Positions 1 to 8,774 of a DNA stretch of 64,000 nucleotides are shown here, piece by piece. Each line of letters begins with the position of its first letter. Within the stretch, counting starts at the first letter, position 1. This stretch comes from Rhizobium sp. CF122. Its GTDB lineage: Bacteria > Pseudomonadota > Alphaproteobacteria > Rhizobiales > Rhizobiaceae. The notes under the pieces were generated by a model. The model worked only from the letters and a program-made list of their open reading frames with translations. It was not told the origin of the DNA and ran no database searches. The stretch lies in assembly GCF_000282035.1 (NCBI RefSeq), contig NZ_AKKA01000080.1:1-64000 (forward strand). Reading direction: 5' to 3'. The position numbers and the translations under genes were made by a program.

Positions 1-2305
1 AGCCGATCGGCTTGCCGATCGTGTAGCCGAAGCCGCCGCTGGAGAGCCAGCCGACACGCTTGCCGTTGCGATAGATCGTCTCGCGGCCAAGCAGCACGAC
101 ATCGGGATCCTCTGGCACGAAGCAGGCAAGCATCTTCTTGACGCCCGAAGTCAGCTGCCGTTCGATCACCTCTCGGCCGCGAAACTGCGTGGTCTTCCGA
201 GTCTTCACCGCCCAGCCAAGCCCGGCTTCAACAGGTGTGTGATCCGGACCGATATCAGAGCCCCAGGCGCGATAACCCTTTTCGAGGCGGCAGCTTTCGA
301 TCGCGCGATAACCGGCATTGGTAAGCTGCAGCGGACCGCCCGCCGCCATCAGCGCGTCATAGACCGTCGTTGCGTATTCGACCGGTACATGCAACTCGTA
401 GCCGAGTTCCCCGACATAGGTGATGCGTAAAGCCCGAACCGGGCAACCGGCAACGCCGATTGTCTTGATGCGGCCGAAGGGGAACGCGGCGTTGGAAACA
501 TCGCTCGTCGTGACCTTCTCGAGCACGGCGCGGGCATTCGGTCCCATCAGGGACAGGACGGAATAAGCGGAAGTGACATCGACGAGTTCGGCATGCATTC
601 CATCGGGAATATTGCGTGCAATCCAGTCGAAATCATGCGTCGCGAAGCCGGTGCCGGTCACGATGTAATACTCGTCTTCAGCCACGCGGGCGCAGGTGAG
701 ATCGCACTCGATGCCGCCCTTGTCATTCAGCATCTGTGTGTAAACAAGCGAGCCAACCGGCTTTGCCACGTCGTTGGAGGCGATCCACGACAACGCCGCC
801 TCGACATCGTGCCCTTTCATCACGAATTTGGCGAAGGACGTCTGATCGAAGATCACGGCGGCCTCGCGCACAGCCTTGTGCTCGCGACCAACGGCTTCGA
901 ACCAGTTCTGGCGGCCGTAGGTGTAGATATCCTTCGGCTCCTCGTTGGCGAAGAGATCGGCGAACCAGTTGGGCCGCTCCCATCCGAGCTTTTCGCCGAA
1001 GCAAGCGCCCTGTGCTTTCAGCCGTTCGTAGAGCGGCGATTTGCGGCATGGCCGTCCGCTTGAATACTCTTCGAAGGGGAAGGCCAGTGTGTAGTGCTTT
1101 CCGTAAGCTTCAAGGGTGCGGGTACGCACCCAGTCCGTATCGAAATGCGGGCGCCCGAAGCGGCGGATATCTACCGGCCAGAGGTCATAGGGTGGTTCGC
1201 CCTTGGCGACCCATTCGGCGAGTGCCATGCCGGCGCCGCCGCCGGAGGCGATGCCGAAGGCGTTGAAGCCGGCGCCAACGAAGAAGTTCTTCAGCTCCGG
1301 CGCTTCCCCGAGAATGAAGTTGCCGTCAGGCGTGAAGCTCTCCGGTCCGTTCAGCAGCTGCTTGACGCCGACATTTTCCAGCGCCGGGACGCGGCCGAGG
1401 GCCTGCTCCATGATCTGCTCGAAATGATCGAAGTTGCTGTCGAGCAGCGTTAAGTGGAAACCCTCGGGGATGCCATTCTTCGCCCAGGGGATCGGGTTCG
1501 GCTCGTAGCCGCCCATGACGATGCCGCCGACCTCCTCCTTGTAGTAGGTCAGCCGGTCTGGATCGCGCAGTGTCGGCAGGTTCGAGGGAACACCGAAGGA
1601 TTCGGTGATGATGTACTGGTGCTCGACGGAAACCAGCGGCACATTGACGCCGAAGCGCGCCGCAAAGGCCCGCGTCCATTGCCCGGCGCAGACGACGACG
1701 CGTTCACACTCGATGCGTCCACGCTCGGTGATGACCGCGCGAATTCGGCCCTTGTCAATTTCGAGGTCGATAACCTCGGTATCCTCGAAGATCGAGACGC
1801 CGGACATGCGGGCGCCTTTGGCCAGCGCTTGGGTGATATCGGAGGGGTTGGCCTGGCCGTCAGTCGGCAGAAAGGCCGCGCCGACGAGATCGTCTATGGT
1901 CATCAACGGCCAGAGATCGAACGCCTCCTGTGGTGTCAGCAACTGCATTTCGAGTCCGAAGGATTGCGCGGTCGTCGCCTGCCGCTTGACCTCGGTCCAG
2001 CGTTCTTCGTTGCAGGCGAGGCGCAGGCCGCCATTCATCTTCCAGCCCGTCCCGAGCCCCGTTTCGGCCTCCAGCTTCTTGTAGAGATCGACGGAATAGC
2101 CGAGCAACTGGGTGATGTTGGCACTGGTGCGCAATTGGCCAACGAGCCCAGCGGCGTGGAAGGTCGTACCCGAGGTCAGCTTCCTGCGCTCGAGCAGCAC
2201 CGTATCCGTCCAGCCGAGCTTGCCGAGATGATAGGCCGTAGAGCAGCCAATGATCCCGCCGCCGATGACAACCGCCTTGGCGGTCTTTGGCAATTCCTTC
2301 GTCAT
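1..2305 (-). CDS. FAD-dependent dehydrogenase with GcvT domain (dimethylglycine/sarcosine dehydrogenase-like), 3' end off window
   Basis: The reverse strand is open from an ATG at 2305 to base 1 (768 codons seen, no stop reached). The N-terminus has a dinucleotide-binding glycine motif, VIGGGIIGCS, at about residues 13-22, as in DAO-fold oxidoreductases. The first 370 or so residues fit that fold and the rest from about residue 430 fits a GcvT aminomethyltransferase domain (for example SLMGPNARAVLEKVT and GELGYELHVP). Family members oxidatively remove an N-methyl group from dimethylglycine, sarcosine or similar amines and can pass the one-carbon unit to tetrahydrofolate. The start lies one base past the stop of the upstream kinase gene, so the two are surely co-transcribed. 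It is the last gene seen of the operon that starts with the binding protein at 8573. The true substrate is unknown. Confidence 0.85.
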   Translation of the reverse strand, partial: MTKELPKTAKAVVIGGGIIGCSTAYHLGKLGWTDTVLLERRKLTSGTTFHAAGLVGQLRTSANITQLLGYSVDLYKKLEAETGLGTGWKMNGGLRLACNEERWTEVKRQATTAQSFGLEMQLLTPQEAFDLWPLMTIDDLVGAAFLPTDGQANPSDITQALAKGARMSGVSIFEDTEVIDLEIDKGRIRAVITERGRIECERVVVCAGQWTRAFAARFGVNVPLVSVEHQYIITESFGVPSNLPTLRDPDRLTYYKEEVGGIVMGGYEPNPIPWAKNGIPEGFHLTLLDSNFDHFEQIMEQALGRVPALENVGVKQLLNGPESFTPDGNFILGEAPELKNFFVGAGFNAFGIASGGGAGMALAEWVAKGEPPYDLWPVDIRRFGRPHFDTDWVRTRTLEAYGKHYTLAFPFEEYSSGRPCRKSPLYERLKAQGACFGEKLGWERPNWFADLFANEEPKDIYTYGRQNWFEAVGREHKAVREAAVIFDQTSFAKFVMKGHDVEAALSWIASNDVAKPVGSLVYTQMLNDKGGIECDLTCARVAEDEYYIVTGTGFATHDFDWIARNIPDGMHAELVDVTSAYSVLSLMGPNARAVLEKVTTSDVSNAAFPFGRIKTIGVAGCPVRALRITYVGELGYELHVPVEYATTVYDALMAAGGPLQLTNAGYRAIESCRLEKGYRAWGSDIGPDHTPVEAGLGWAVKTRKTTQFRGREVIERQLTSGVKKMLACFVPEDPDVVLLGRETIYRNGKRVGWLSSGGFGYTIGKPIG

Positions 2306-2306
2306 A

Positions 2307-3182
2307 TTATCGATCCTGTTCGAATGCGTCGTAGGCGCGCTCGAAGCGCGCAAGATTCTCGGCCGTATAGCCGGCATAGTCGAAATCGATGGTGGAGTGG
2401 ATTTCGGACACCATACTCCACAGTGTCTCGCGCAGCAGCGAGGCGCATTTCATGGCGTGATAGCGCCGCCCGAGATCCGCAGTCAGCGGCAGCTGATAAT
2501 AGGTCTCGAGCATCGATCGCTCGGTCGCCTCGGAGAACTCGCTGTTGGAGGCGAGGCCGCCCAGATCGAAAAGCGGCGTGTTGAACCCCGCGTAGTCCCA
2601 GTCGATCAGCCATAGGCGCTTGCCATCATCGAGAAAGTTGGCGGCCAGCATGTCGTTATGGCCGAAGGCGATCTCGAAGGGGCCACCCGCCGCCTCCAGC
2701 TTTTCGGCCTTCGCGAGAAAATCCGGGAAAAGCCCGCGATAGGGGCTGCTGGCGGCCTCCAGATTGGCGATGTAATCGCGGATGACGTGGAAGACCCAGA
2801 AGATCGCCGCCGCGCCGCGAAATTCACGGGCGATGTCATGGTGGCAGGCCCGTACCAGCGGGATCACTCGCGCCAATGTCTCGGAGCGTCGCAGATCATC
2901 AGGTGAAAGCGCCCTCGACTCGATGTAGTCGAGAACCAGCACGCCTGGCGCATGATAGATGACCGCCGGCGAAAGCCCCGCTGCGTGTGCAGCTTGGCTA
3001 GCGGCAAGCTCGTTCTGCCGGCTGATATGGTGAACCGGAATGTCTTCTCCCAGTCGAACCACGCGGCGAACGGCGCGATCCCGCACCAGATAGTTCCGGT
3101 TGGTGATGCCGCCGGGGATCGGCACAATTTCAATCGGACCCTGCCAGATGCCAAGCGCATGAATCCGATCTTCAGGCGTCAC
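2307..3182 (-). CDS. Phosphotransferase of the APH/choline kinase type
   Basis: A 291-residue protein with the kinase-like fold of aminoglycoside and choline kinases. The catalytic loop GHND is at residues 174-177 and the metal-binding IDWDYAG at 193-199, which matches choline/ethanolamine kinase-like members better than drug-resistance enzymes. The start is a GTG at 3182; an AAAGGGA ribosome site lies five bases upstream and no ATG competes. It probably phosphorylates the hydroxyl of a small imported or processed compound in the cytoplasm. It sits between the ABC ATPase gene and the FAD-GcvT dehydrogenase, with a 1-base gap to the latter, so it most likely acts in the same catabolic route. 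Confidence 0.85.
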   Translation of the reverse strand: MTPEDRIHALGIWQGPIEIVPIPGGITNRNYLVRDRAVRRVVRLGEDIPVHHISRQNELAASQAAHAAGLSPAVIYHAPGVLVLDYIESRALSPDDLRRSETLARVIPLVRACHHDIAREFRGAAAIFWVFHVIRDYIANLEAASSPYRGLFPDFLAKAEKLEAAGGPFEIAFGHNDMLAANFLDDGKRLWLIDWDYAGFNTPLFDLGGLASNSEFSEATERSMLETYYQLPLTADLGRRYHAMKCASLLRETLWSMVSEIHSTIDFDYAGYTAENLARFERAYDAFEQDR

Positions 3183-3248
3183 GCTTTTCCCTTTCGTGGC
3201 CTATCCTATTGAAATCATGGCCAGAGCGGGATCGGCTGTCAAGCGCGG

Positions 3249-4328
3249 CTAGATTGCGGCGCCTGATGCGTCGAAGACGTGGCAGCGCGCTGGGTCAAAG
3301 GAGGCCTTCACGTTCGTTCCGCGTTCCACTTTCTGCTGTCCGTCGAGCGCGATCGTCATCTGCTGCCCATCCGCCGTCGTCGCGTAGAGCATGGTCGCAC
3401 CGCCGAGGTTTTCAACGAGGTCAATGTTCACCGTCGCAAGCGTGATGCCGCTGTTCCCAACAACCGAAAGATGCTCCGGACGGATGCCGAAGGTCACAGT
3501 CTGGCCGGCTTCTGCCTTCAGTCGCAGCGGCAGGCGAACAGAGTTGCCGCAGACGTTGATGGTCGTCTCGGCCTCTCCAACCTGCTCAACGCGCGCCTGC
3601 AGGAAGTTCATCTTCGGGCTACCGATGAAGCCTGCTACGAAGCGGTTGGTCGGATTGTTGTAGAGATCGAGCGGCGCGCCGATCTGCTCGATGCGGCCGG
3701 CGTTCAGCACGACGATCTTGTCGGCCATGGTCATGGCTTCGACCTGGTCGTGGGTGACGTAGATCATCGTATTGCCAAGGCTGCGGTGCAGGCGGGAAAT
3801 CTCCACGCGCATCTGCACGCGCAATTCCGCGTCGAGGTTGGAGAGCGGTTCGTCAAACAGGAAGATGCGCGGCTCGCGCACGATCGCGCGACCGATCGCC
3901 ACGCGCTGGCGCTGGCCACCGGAAAGCGCCTTCGGCTTGCGTTCCAGCAGTTTCTCGATCTGCAGGATCTCGGCAGCGCGTTTCACCTTCGGCTGGATCT
4001 CGGTCTTCTTGTAGCCGGCCGTCTCAAGCCCGAAGGCAAGGTTCTTGTAGACCGACATATGCGGATAGAGCGCATAGGACTGGAACACCATCGCGATGCC
4101 GCGCTTGGCCGGCGCCACTTCGTTCATTCGCTCGTTGTCGAGCAGAAGCGCGCCGCCGGTGATTTCCTCAAGTCCGGCTATCATGCGAAGCAGCGTGGAC
4201 TTGCCGCACCCGGAGGGGCCGACGAAGACCGCGAACTCGCCGGGATCAATCTTCAGGTCGATGCCGTGTATGACGTCCAGGGCGCCGTAACGCTTCTCGA
4301 CCTTCTGGAGAACGACGCTTGTTGCCAT
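3249..4328 (-). CDS. Sugar ABC transporter ATP-binding protein (UgpC/MsmK-type)
   Basis: A 359-residue ATPase of the CUT1 (MalK/UgpC) family. Walker A GPSGCGKST is at 37-45, the LSGGQ signature at 135-139, Walker B IFLFDE at 155-160, followed by the H-loop in YVTHDQVEAMT. The C-terminal 120 residues form the MalK-type OB (TOBE) regulatory domain. It energises the two permeases encoded just upstream in the operon. It is the only CUT1 ATPase gene in the window, so it may also serve the second permease pair at 18759-20536, which has no ATPase of its own; that is inference. Confidence 0.93.
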   Translation of the reverse strand: MATSVVLQKVEKRYGALDVIHGIDLKIDPGEFAVFVGPSGCGKSTLLRMIAGLEEITGGALLLDNERMNEVAPAKRGIAMVFQSYALYPHMSVYKNLAFGLETAGYKKTEIQPKVKRAAEILQIEKLLERKPKALSGGQRQRVAIGRAIVREPRIFLFDEPLSNLDAELRVQMRVEISRLHRSLGNTMIYVTHDQVEAMTMADKIVVLNAGRIEQIGAPLDLYNNPTNRFVAGFIGSPKMNFLQARVEQVGEAETTINVCGNSVRLPLRLKAEAGQTVTFGIRPEHLSVVGNSGITLATVNIDLVENLGGATMLYATTADGQQMTIALDGQQKVERGTNVKASFDPARCHVFDASGAAI

Positions 4329-4352
4329 GATCTCAGGATCCTCCCTGGTCCG

Positions 4353-5426
4353 TTATTTCGTGTGAGCACGCCAGTCGGCGTACTTCGGGCTGCCCGATCC
4401 GATCGGCAAGATGACTTCGCTGCCGGTATCGGACGATTGATAGATGGCGGTGACGAGCTCCAGTGCACGGCGGGCATCCTGGGTCGTCACCGGCAGCGGC
4501 CCGTTGCCGCTGAGATAGGCGTGGAAGTGTTCCATCTGCGTGGTGAAGCGCGGTGCGACCGGCCGCCAGTCGCCGATGACGGCATCGATGCGCGCCTGCA
4601 CGTCGTCATTCGCGGCGATGATCTTCCAAGGGTCTTTGCCCGGCGAATAAGGTTCGTGATTGCTCTCGAAGGTGACGTTCTCGAAGTGCAGCCGCAGGCG
4701 GCTGATCTGCTCCTGCGAACCAAGAGTGCAGGAGAGCGACACGAAGGCGCCATTCTGCATCAGCAGGCTTGCCGAGGCGCAGTCTTCGACCTCGATGTCG
4801 TTGACGTGGGTCGCAACACGGCCGAATACCTTTGAAACCGGGCCCATCAGGTGCAGCAGCATGTCGTGCAGATGCAGCGCGTGAGTCACGAGCACGCCGC
4901 CAAGCTCGGTCGCCCATTTGCCGCGCCACGGCACGGAATAATATTCGGGCGTCCGCAGCCAGAAGGTCTCCACCGAGCCTATGTAAGGCTTGCCGGCGAT
5001 GCCGGCCTCGATGATCCGCTTCGCCTTCTCGATGCCGTCGCCGTAGCGATACTGGAAAATCGGCATCAACGTGCCTTTGGCCGCCTTTTCCGCCTCCATG
5101 ATCGTGTCGACGCCCGAGAGCGAGCCAGTCAGCGGCTTTTCGCAGATGACGTGCTTGCCCGCAGCCAGCGCCGCCACCACCTGCTCAAGATGAGTGCCGG
5201 GCGGCGTGCAGATATCGACGATGTCGACGCTCCCGCAGGCCAGCACATCGGCAAACGAGGTCGTGCGCTTGGCGATGTCGAACTCGTCGCCGATCTCGCG
5301 CAGCCGCTCTTCATTCAGGTCGCAGATCGCCACGACCTTGAACTTGTCGGGATGCGGCAGGTAGCCTTCAACGATGTGGGAACGGCCGATGCCGCAGCCA
5401 ACGATGGCAACATTCTTGATACTCAT
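4353..5426 (-). CDS. Gfo/Idh/MocA family NAD(P)-dependent oxidoreductase
   Basis: A 357-residue protein starting with a Rossmann nucleotide-binding motif, VAIVGCGIGRSH (residues 6-17), and carrying the family hallmark EKP at 96-98. Members oxidise or epimerise sugars, inositols and related polyols with NAD(P). It lies inside the sugar ABC operon between the second permease and the ATPase, 24 bases before the ATPase start, so it probably acts on the imported substrate. It belongs to a different subgroup from the other Gfo/Idh gene at 9608, sharing only the general fold motifs. Confidence 0.9.
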   Translation of the reverse strand: MSIKNVAIVGCGIGRSHIVEGYLPHPDKFKVVAICDLNEERLREIGDEFDIAKRTTSFADVLACGSVDIVDICTPPGTHLEQVVAALAAGKHVICEKPLTGSLSGVDTIMEAEKAAKGTLMPIFQYRYGDGIEKAKRIIEAGIAGKPYIGSVETFWLRTPEYYSVPWRGKWATELGGVLVTHALHLHDMLLHLMGPVSKVFGRVATHVNDIEVEDCASASLLMQNGAFVSLSCTLGSQEQISRLRLHFENVTFESNHEPYSPGKDPWKIIAANDDVQARIDAVIGDWRPVAPRFTTQMEHFHAYLSGNGPLPVTTQDARRALELVTAIYQSSDTGSEVILPIGSGSPKYADWRAHTK

Positions 5427-5447
5427 TGACCTAAATCCGTAACTGCA

Positions 5448-6332
5448 TCAGCGCTTCATGCCTGTCGTGGCGATGCCTTCGATCAGCAATCGCTGGAAGA
5501 ACAGGAAGAAGAAGAACACTGGCACCAGCGTCAGCGTGGACATGGCAAACAGACCGCCCCAGTCCGAGGCGCTGGTCGAGTCGACGAAGGTGCGCAGACC
5601 GAGCTGGATCGTGTAGGTGTTCATGTCGTTGAGGTAAATCAGCGGGCCGAAGAAGTCGTCCCAGGTCCAGATAAAGGAGAAGATCGCGGCGGTCGCCAGC
5701 ACTGGCAGCGACAGCGGCAGCATGATCTTCCAGTAGATCCGCCAGGGGCTGCAGCCGTCCATCATGGCGGCTTCATCGAGTTCGCGTGGGATTCCGCGGA
5801 AGAACTGCACCATCAGGAAGATGAAGAAGGCATCGCTTGCCAGGAACTTCGGCACGACGAGTGGCAGGATGGTGTTGACCCAGCCGAGATTGAGGAACAG
5901 CACATACTGCGGAATGAGCGTCACGTGGTATGGGATCATCAGCGTGCCGAGCATGATCGCGAACCAGAAGTTCCGGCCAGCAAAGTGCAGGCGCGCAAAG
6001 GCATAGGCTGCCAGCGAACAGGCAACGACATTGCCGATGACGGTCAGCACCGAGATGACGAGCGAGTTCCAGAAGAAGCGACCGAAGGTGATGTCGAGCC
6101 CGGTCCAGCCGCGAAGATAAGATGAAAAGTCGATCGACGACGGAATGAGCGAGGTCGACGAGAAGATCTCGTTTTCCGGGCGGACCGAGGCCGAGACCAT
6201 CCACAGGAGCGGATAGAGCATCAGCAGCGAGCCAAGGATCAGCAGCGTGTGGATCGCAACAGACGCCGGAAGGCTGCGCTTGGTGATGTCGGATGGCGGT
6301 GCCGCAATCGCGGTGGTGATCCCGTTAGTCAT
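5448..6332 (-). CDS. Carbohydrate ABC transporter permease (MalG-like, CUT1)
   Basis: A 294-residue inner-membrane protein with about six hydrophobic segments and the EAA loop seen as ELDEAAMMDGCSPWRIYWKIMLPL, which docks the ATPase. Length and layout fit MalG-type permeases. Its start overlaps the end of the preceding permease gene by 8 bases, typical of translational coupling within such operons. It forms the channel with the permease encoded at 6325-7281. Confidence 0.92.
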   Translation of the reverse strand: MTNGITTAIAAPPSDITKRSLPASVAIHTLLILGSLLMLYPLLWMVSASVRPENEIFSSTSLIPSSIDFSSYLRGWTGLDITFGRFFWNSLVISVLTVIGNVVACSLAAYAFARLHFAGRNFWFAIMLGTLMIPYHVTLIPQYVLFLNLGWVNTILPLVVPKFLASDAFFIFLMVQFFRGIPRELDEAAMMDGCSPWRIYWKIMLPLSLPVLATAAIFSFIWTWDDFFGPLIYLNDMNTYTIQLGLRTFVDSTSASDWGGLFAMSTLTLVPVFFFFLFFQRLLIEGIATTGMKR

Positions 6333-7281
6333 CGTAGTGCACCCAGTAACGCGAGGTCAGGAAGGAGAAGGCCGTAAAGATCGCGATGATCAGCACGAGG
6401 ATCCAGGCGAGCGCCGAGGCGTAGCCCATGCGGAAGTTTCCGAAAGCCTCCTGATAGAGATAGAGCGTGTAGAACAGCGTCGAGTTGATCGGCCCGCCCG
6501 TTCCGCCTGAGATAATAAAAGCCGGCGTGAAGGCCTTGAAGGCGTCGATCGTCTGCACGACGGCATTGAAGAAGATGACCGGCGTCAACAGCGGCAGTGT
6601 GATCTTGTAGAACTGCCGGAACTTGGATGCGCCGTCGAGGCTGGCGGCCTCGTACATATCGGTCGGAATCTGACGCAAGCCGGCGAGGAAGATGATCATC
6701 GGCGAACCGAACTGCCAGACGCTCAGCGCCACCAGCGTATAGATGGAATAGCTCGGGTGCGAGATCCAGCTCGGGCCTTCGATCCCGAAATGGGCGAGCG
6801 CCGCATTGACCAGACCATCGCCGGCAAAGAGCTGTCGCCAGAGGACGGCGATCGCCACGCTGCCGCCGAGCAGTGACGGCAGGTAGAAGATTGCGCGGTA
6901 GAGCGGCAGGCCGCGAACGCCCTTGTTGAGCGCCATCGCGACCAGGAGTGCGAAGGTCAGCTTGAACGGCACCGACAGCACGACATAGGTCAGCGTGACC
7001 GTCATTGCCGCGGCAAATTTCGGGTCGGCGGTTGCGATGCGCACATAGTTCGCCGCTCCAACCCACTCAGCAGACCGGATCATGTCGAAATCCGTGAACG
7101 AGAGGTAGAGCGAGATGACGGCCGGTCCGAGCGTCAGCCCGAAAAAGCCGATCAGCCACGGCAGGAGAAAGAGATAGCCTGGAGCATTGGCAGTCCAGAG
7201 GCGCTTGAAACGCCCCTGGGCCGCCGCCCCATATTCACTCTTGATGGCGTCCGGGGCGGTCGTGCGCATCACATCACTCAT
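6325..7281 (-). CDS. Carbohydrate ABC transporter permease (MalF-like, CUT1)
   Basis: A 318-residue membrane protein. After a short cytoplasmic N-terminus the first membrane helix contains YLFLLPWLIGFFGLTLGPA. The EAA loop is visible as YEAASLDGASKFRQFYKITL. It starts 5 bases after the stop of the binding-protein gene and overlaps the next permease gene by 8 bases. It is the MalF-type partner of the importer. Confidence 0.92.
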   Translation of the reverse strand: MSDVMRTTAPDAIKSEYGAAAQGRFKRLWTANAPGYLFLLPWLIGFFGLTLGPAVISLYLSFTDFDMIRSAEWVGAANYVRIATADPKFAAAMTVTLTYVVLSVPFKLTFALLVAMALNKGVRGLPLYRAIFYLPSLLGGSVAIAVLWRQLFAGDGLVNAALAHFGIEGPSWISHPSYSIYTLVALSVWQFGSPMIIFLAGLRQIPTDMYEAASLDGASKFRQFYKITLPLLTPVIFFNAVVQTIDAFKAFTPAFIISGGTGGPINSTLFYTLYLYQEAFGNFRMGYASALAWILVLIIAIFTAFSFLTSRYWVHYDD

Positions 7282-7286
7282 CCGCG

Positions 7287-8573
7287 TCAGCCTTTGGCGA
7301 GCAGGCGGCTGATCTCATCGACCAGTTGCTTGCCACCGTCGCTCGGCGAAAGCTGGCCGAAAGCGACTTGCTCGGCGATGGTGCGCAGCACCACCTGGCC
7401 TTCGCCGGCGCCTGAGGGCGGTGGCGGCGGCAGCTTGCCTGCGAGGTCGCCGAGACCGCTGACGTAGTTGAGCGGGACCTTGCCCGTTTCGTCGAGCTTG
7501 GCGGCCACGACGTCGCGCATCGCCTTCGATTCCGGAATGCCGCGTTCGACGTCGAGCGCGAGAGCAGCATCGGGATTGGTGACGAAGAAATTGACGTAGT
7601 CGACCGCCTGGTCAATCACCTTCGACTGCGAGGATACGGAGAAGAACATCGATGGCTTGCGATAGTGGCCGCCCTTCGAATCCGGCTTGATGCGCATGTA
7701 GTTGGTCAGCGCCAGCTTGTCTTTGCTGATGGCCTGGAAGCCGACGAACTGGTTGCTGTGCGCGTAATCGGCCGCAGCCTTGCCAAGGGTGAGCGGGCTG
7801 GTGTCGATCGTGTCCTTGTAGAGCGCCTGAACGTCGGGCGGTACGCAGGCGCTCGCCTCGCGGAATTTGCTCCACATGTCGAACCATTCGGAAGCCTCTT
7901 CGGCGCCGAAAGCGATCTTGGAATCGGCCGTGTAGAGTGCTTTGCCGCGCTGGCGGAGATAGTTTTCCAGAAGCGGTTCGTTGCCGCTACCGTCGGCAAA
8001 GCCGTAGAAGCCTTTGCGCTTGCCGGCCTTGGTGATCTCGGCGCCGATCTTGCCGAATTCCTCCCAGGTGGTTGCCTGTGTCGGCAGGTCGACACCGGCT
8101 TCCTGGAACGCGGTGGTATTCAAGACCGTTGATGCGGCGTTTGCGCCGAGGCTGACGCCGTAGAAGTGTCCGTCAACGCTGCCGCCCTCGATCTGTGCCG
8201 GGTCGAAATCGCCAAGATTGAGCTTGGCCGGCATGTAGGATTCGAGCGGGGCGAGCGCGCCGCGCCGCGCATATTCGACGATATAGCGGTAGTCCATCTG
8301 GATGACATCGGGCGCATTGCGGCCGGCGACCTGCGTCGCCAGGCGTGGCCAATAGTCCCCCCATCCGAGAAATTCGCCGGTGATCGACGTTCCGGCATTC
8401 TTCGTCTGATAGAGCTGAGAAACCTTGTTGGTGCGGTCGGCGCGCGGCTGCGAACCCCACCACAGAAGCCGCAGGCGGGTATCGGCGGCAAATGCCTTCG
8501 ATCCCAGTGCGGACAATGAAAGAAGCGTTGCTCCCCCCGCCATAAAATTACGTCTGCTTACGCGTAGTGTCAT
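7287..8573 (-). CDS. Sugar ABC transporter substrate-binding protein with Tat signal
   Basis: A periplasmic binding protein of the MalE-like class, 428 residues from the ATG at 8573. This start is chosen because GGAGGAGG lies seven bases upstream; an upstream in-frame ATG at 8606 has no such site. The N-terminus SRRNFMAGGATLLSLSALG is a twin-arginine type signal, which suggests export in a folded state. It is the first gene of the operon down to position 1. It is clearly paralogous to the orphan binding protein at 14915: both begin the mature part with L-x-WWGS and share D-T-x3-L-x-LGK-x-A followed by SNQ-x-VG. The ligand is not identifiable by eye. Confidence 0.92.
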   Translation of the reverse strand: MTLRVSRRNFMAGGATLLSLSALGSKAFAADTRLRLLWWGSQPRADRTNKVSQLYQTKNAGTSITGEFLGWGDYWPRLATQVAGRNAPDVIQMDYRYIVEYARRGALAPLESYMPAKLNLGDFDPAQIEGGSVDGHFYGVSLGANAASTVLNTTAFQEAGVDLPTQATTWEEFGKIGAEITKAGKRKGFYGFADGSGNEPLLENYLRQRGKALYTADSKIAFGAEEASEWFDMWSKFREASACVPPDVQALYKDTIDTSPLTLGKAAADYAHSNQFVGFQAISKDKLALTNYMRIKPDSKGGHYRKPSMFFSVSSQSKVIDQAVDYVNFFVTNPDAALALDVERGIPESKAMRDVVAAKLDETGKVPLNYVSGLGDLAGKLPPPPPSGAGEGQVVLRTIAEQVAFGQLSPSDGGKQLVDEISRLLAKG

Positions 8574-8636
8574 CTGTTCTCCTCCTCCCTTGGGGAACGC
8601 CTCCACACGTTCCTTGCTGGTTTCTCTTGCAACAAA

Positions 8637-8680
8637 TAACCAATTGGTTACAAGCTATGGACAAGCTTCGAGCCTGTCAA
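8637..8680 (-). promoter_or_regulatory. Promoter and TetR-type operator of the binding-protein operon
   Basis: Reading on the minus strand there is a TTGACA box (8680-8675), a 17-base spacer, TAGCTT (8657-8652) as a likely -10 box, then at once the perfect 14-bp palindrome TAACCAATTGGTTA (8650-8637) over the expected transcription start. The same TAAC-N6-GTTA core lies upstream of the plus-strand Gfo/Idh gene at 9504-9517. The TetR gene lies between the two sites, so it is the likely repressor; this last step is inference. Confidence 0.75.
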
Positions 8681-8774
8681 GCGCTGATGTGATAGTGCTC
8701 CTCGCGGTTCTCGTTTTTTACAATTTGCTCACAACGTACTATGAGCGCGTTGGGGAATTAAGAAAGGTGGGTCG

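Noticed and set aside
1454..2584. Plus-strand frame of 376 codons opposite the FAD-GcvT gene
   Set aside because: The minus strand encodes a continuous FAD-GcvT protein with a glycine-rich nucleotide motif; the plus-strand translation is a shadow.
3279..4835. Antisense open frame of 518 codons over the ABC ATPase and Gfo/Idh genes
   Set aside because: It is a mirror frame of two well-supported genes and has low-complexity, Arg/His/Asp-rich composition.
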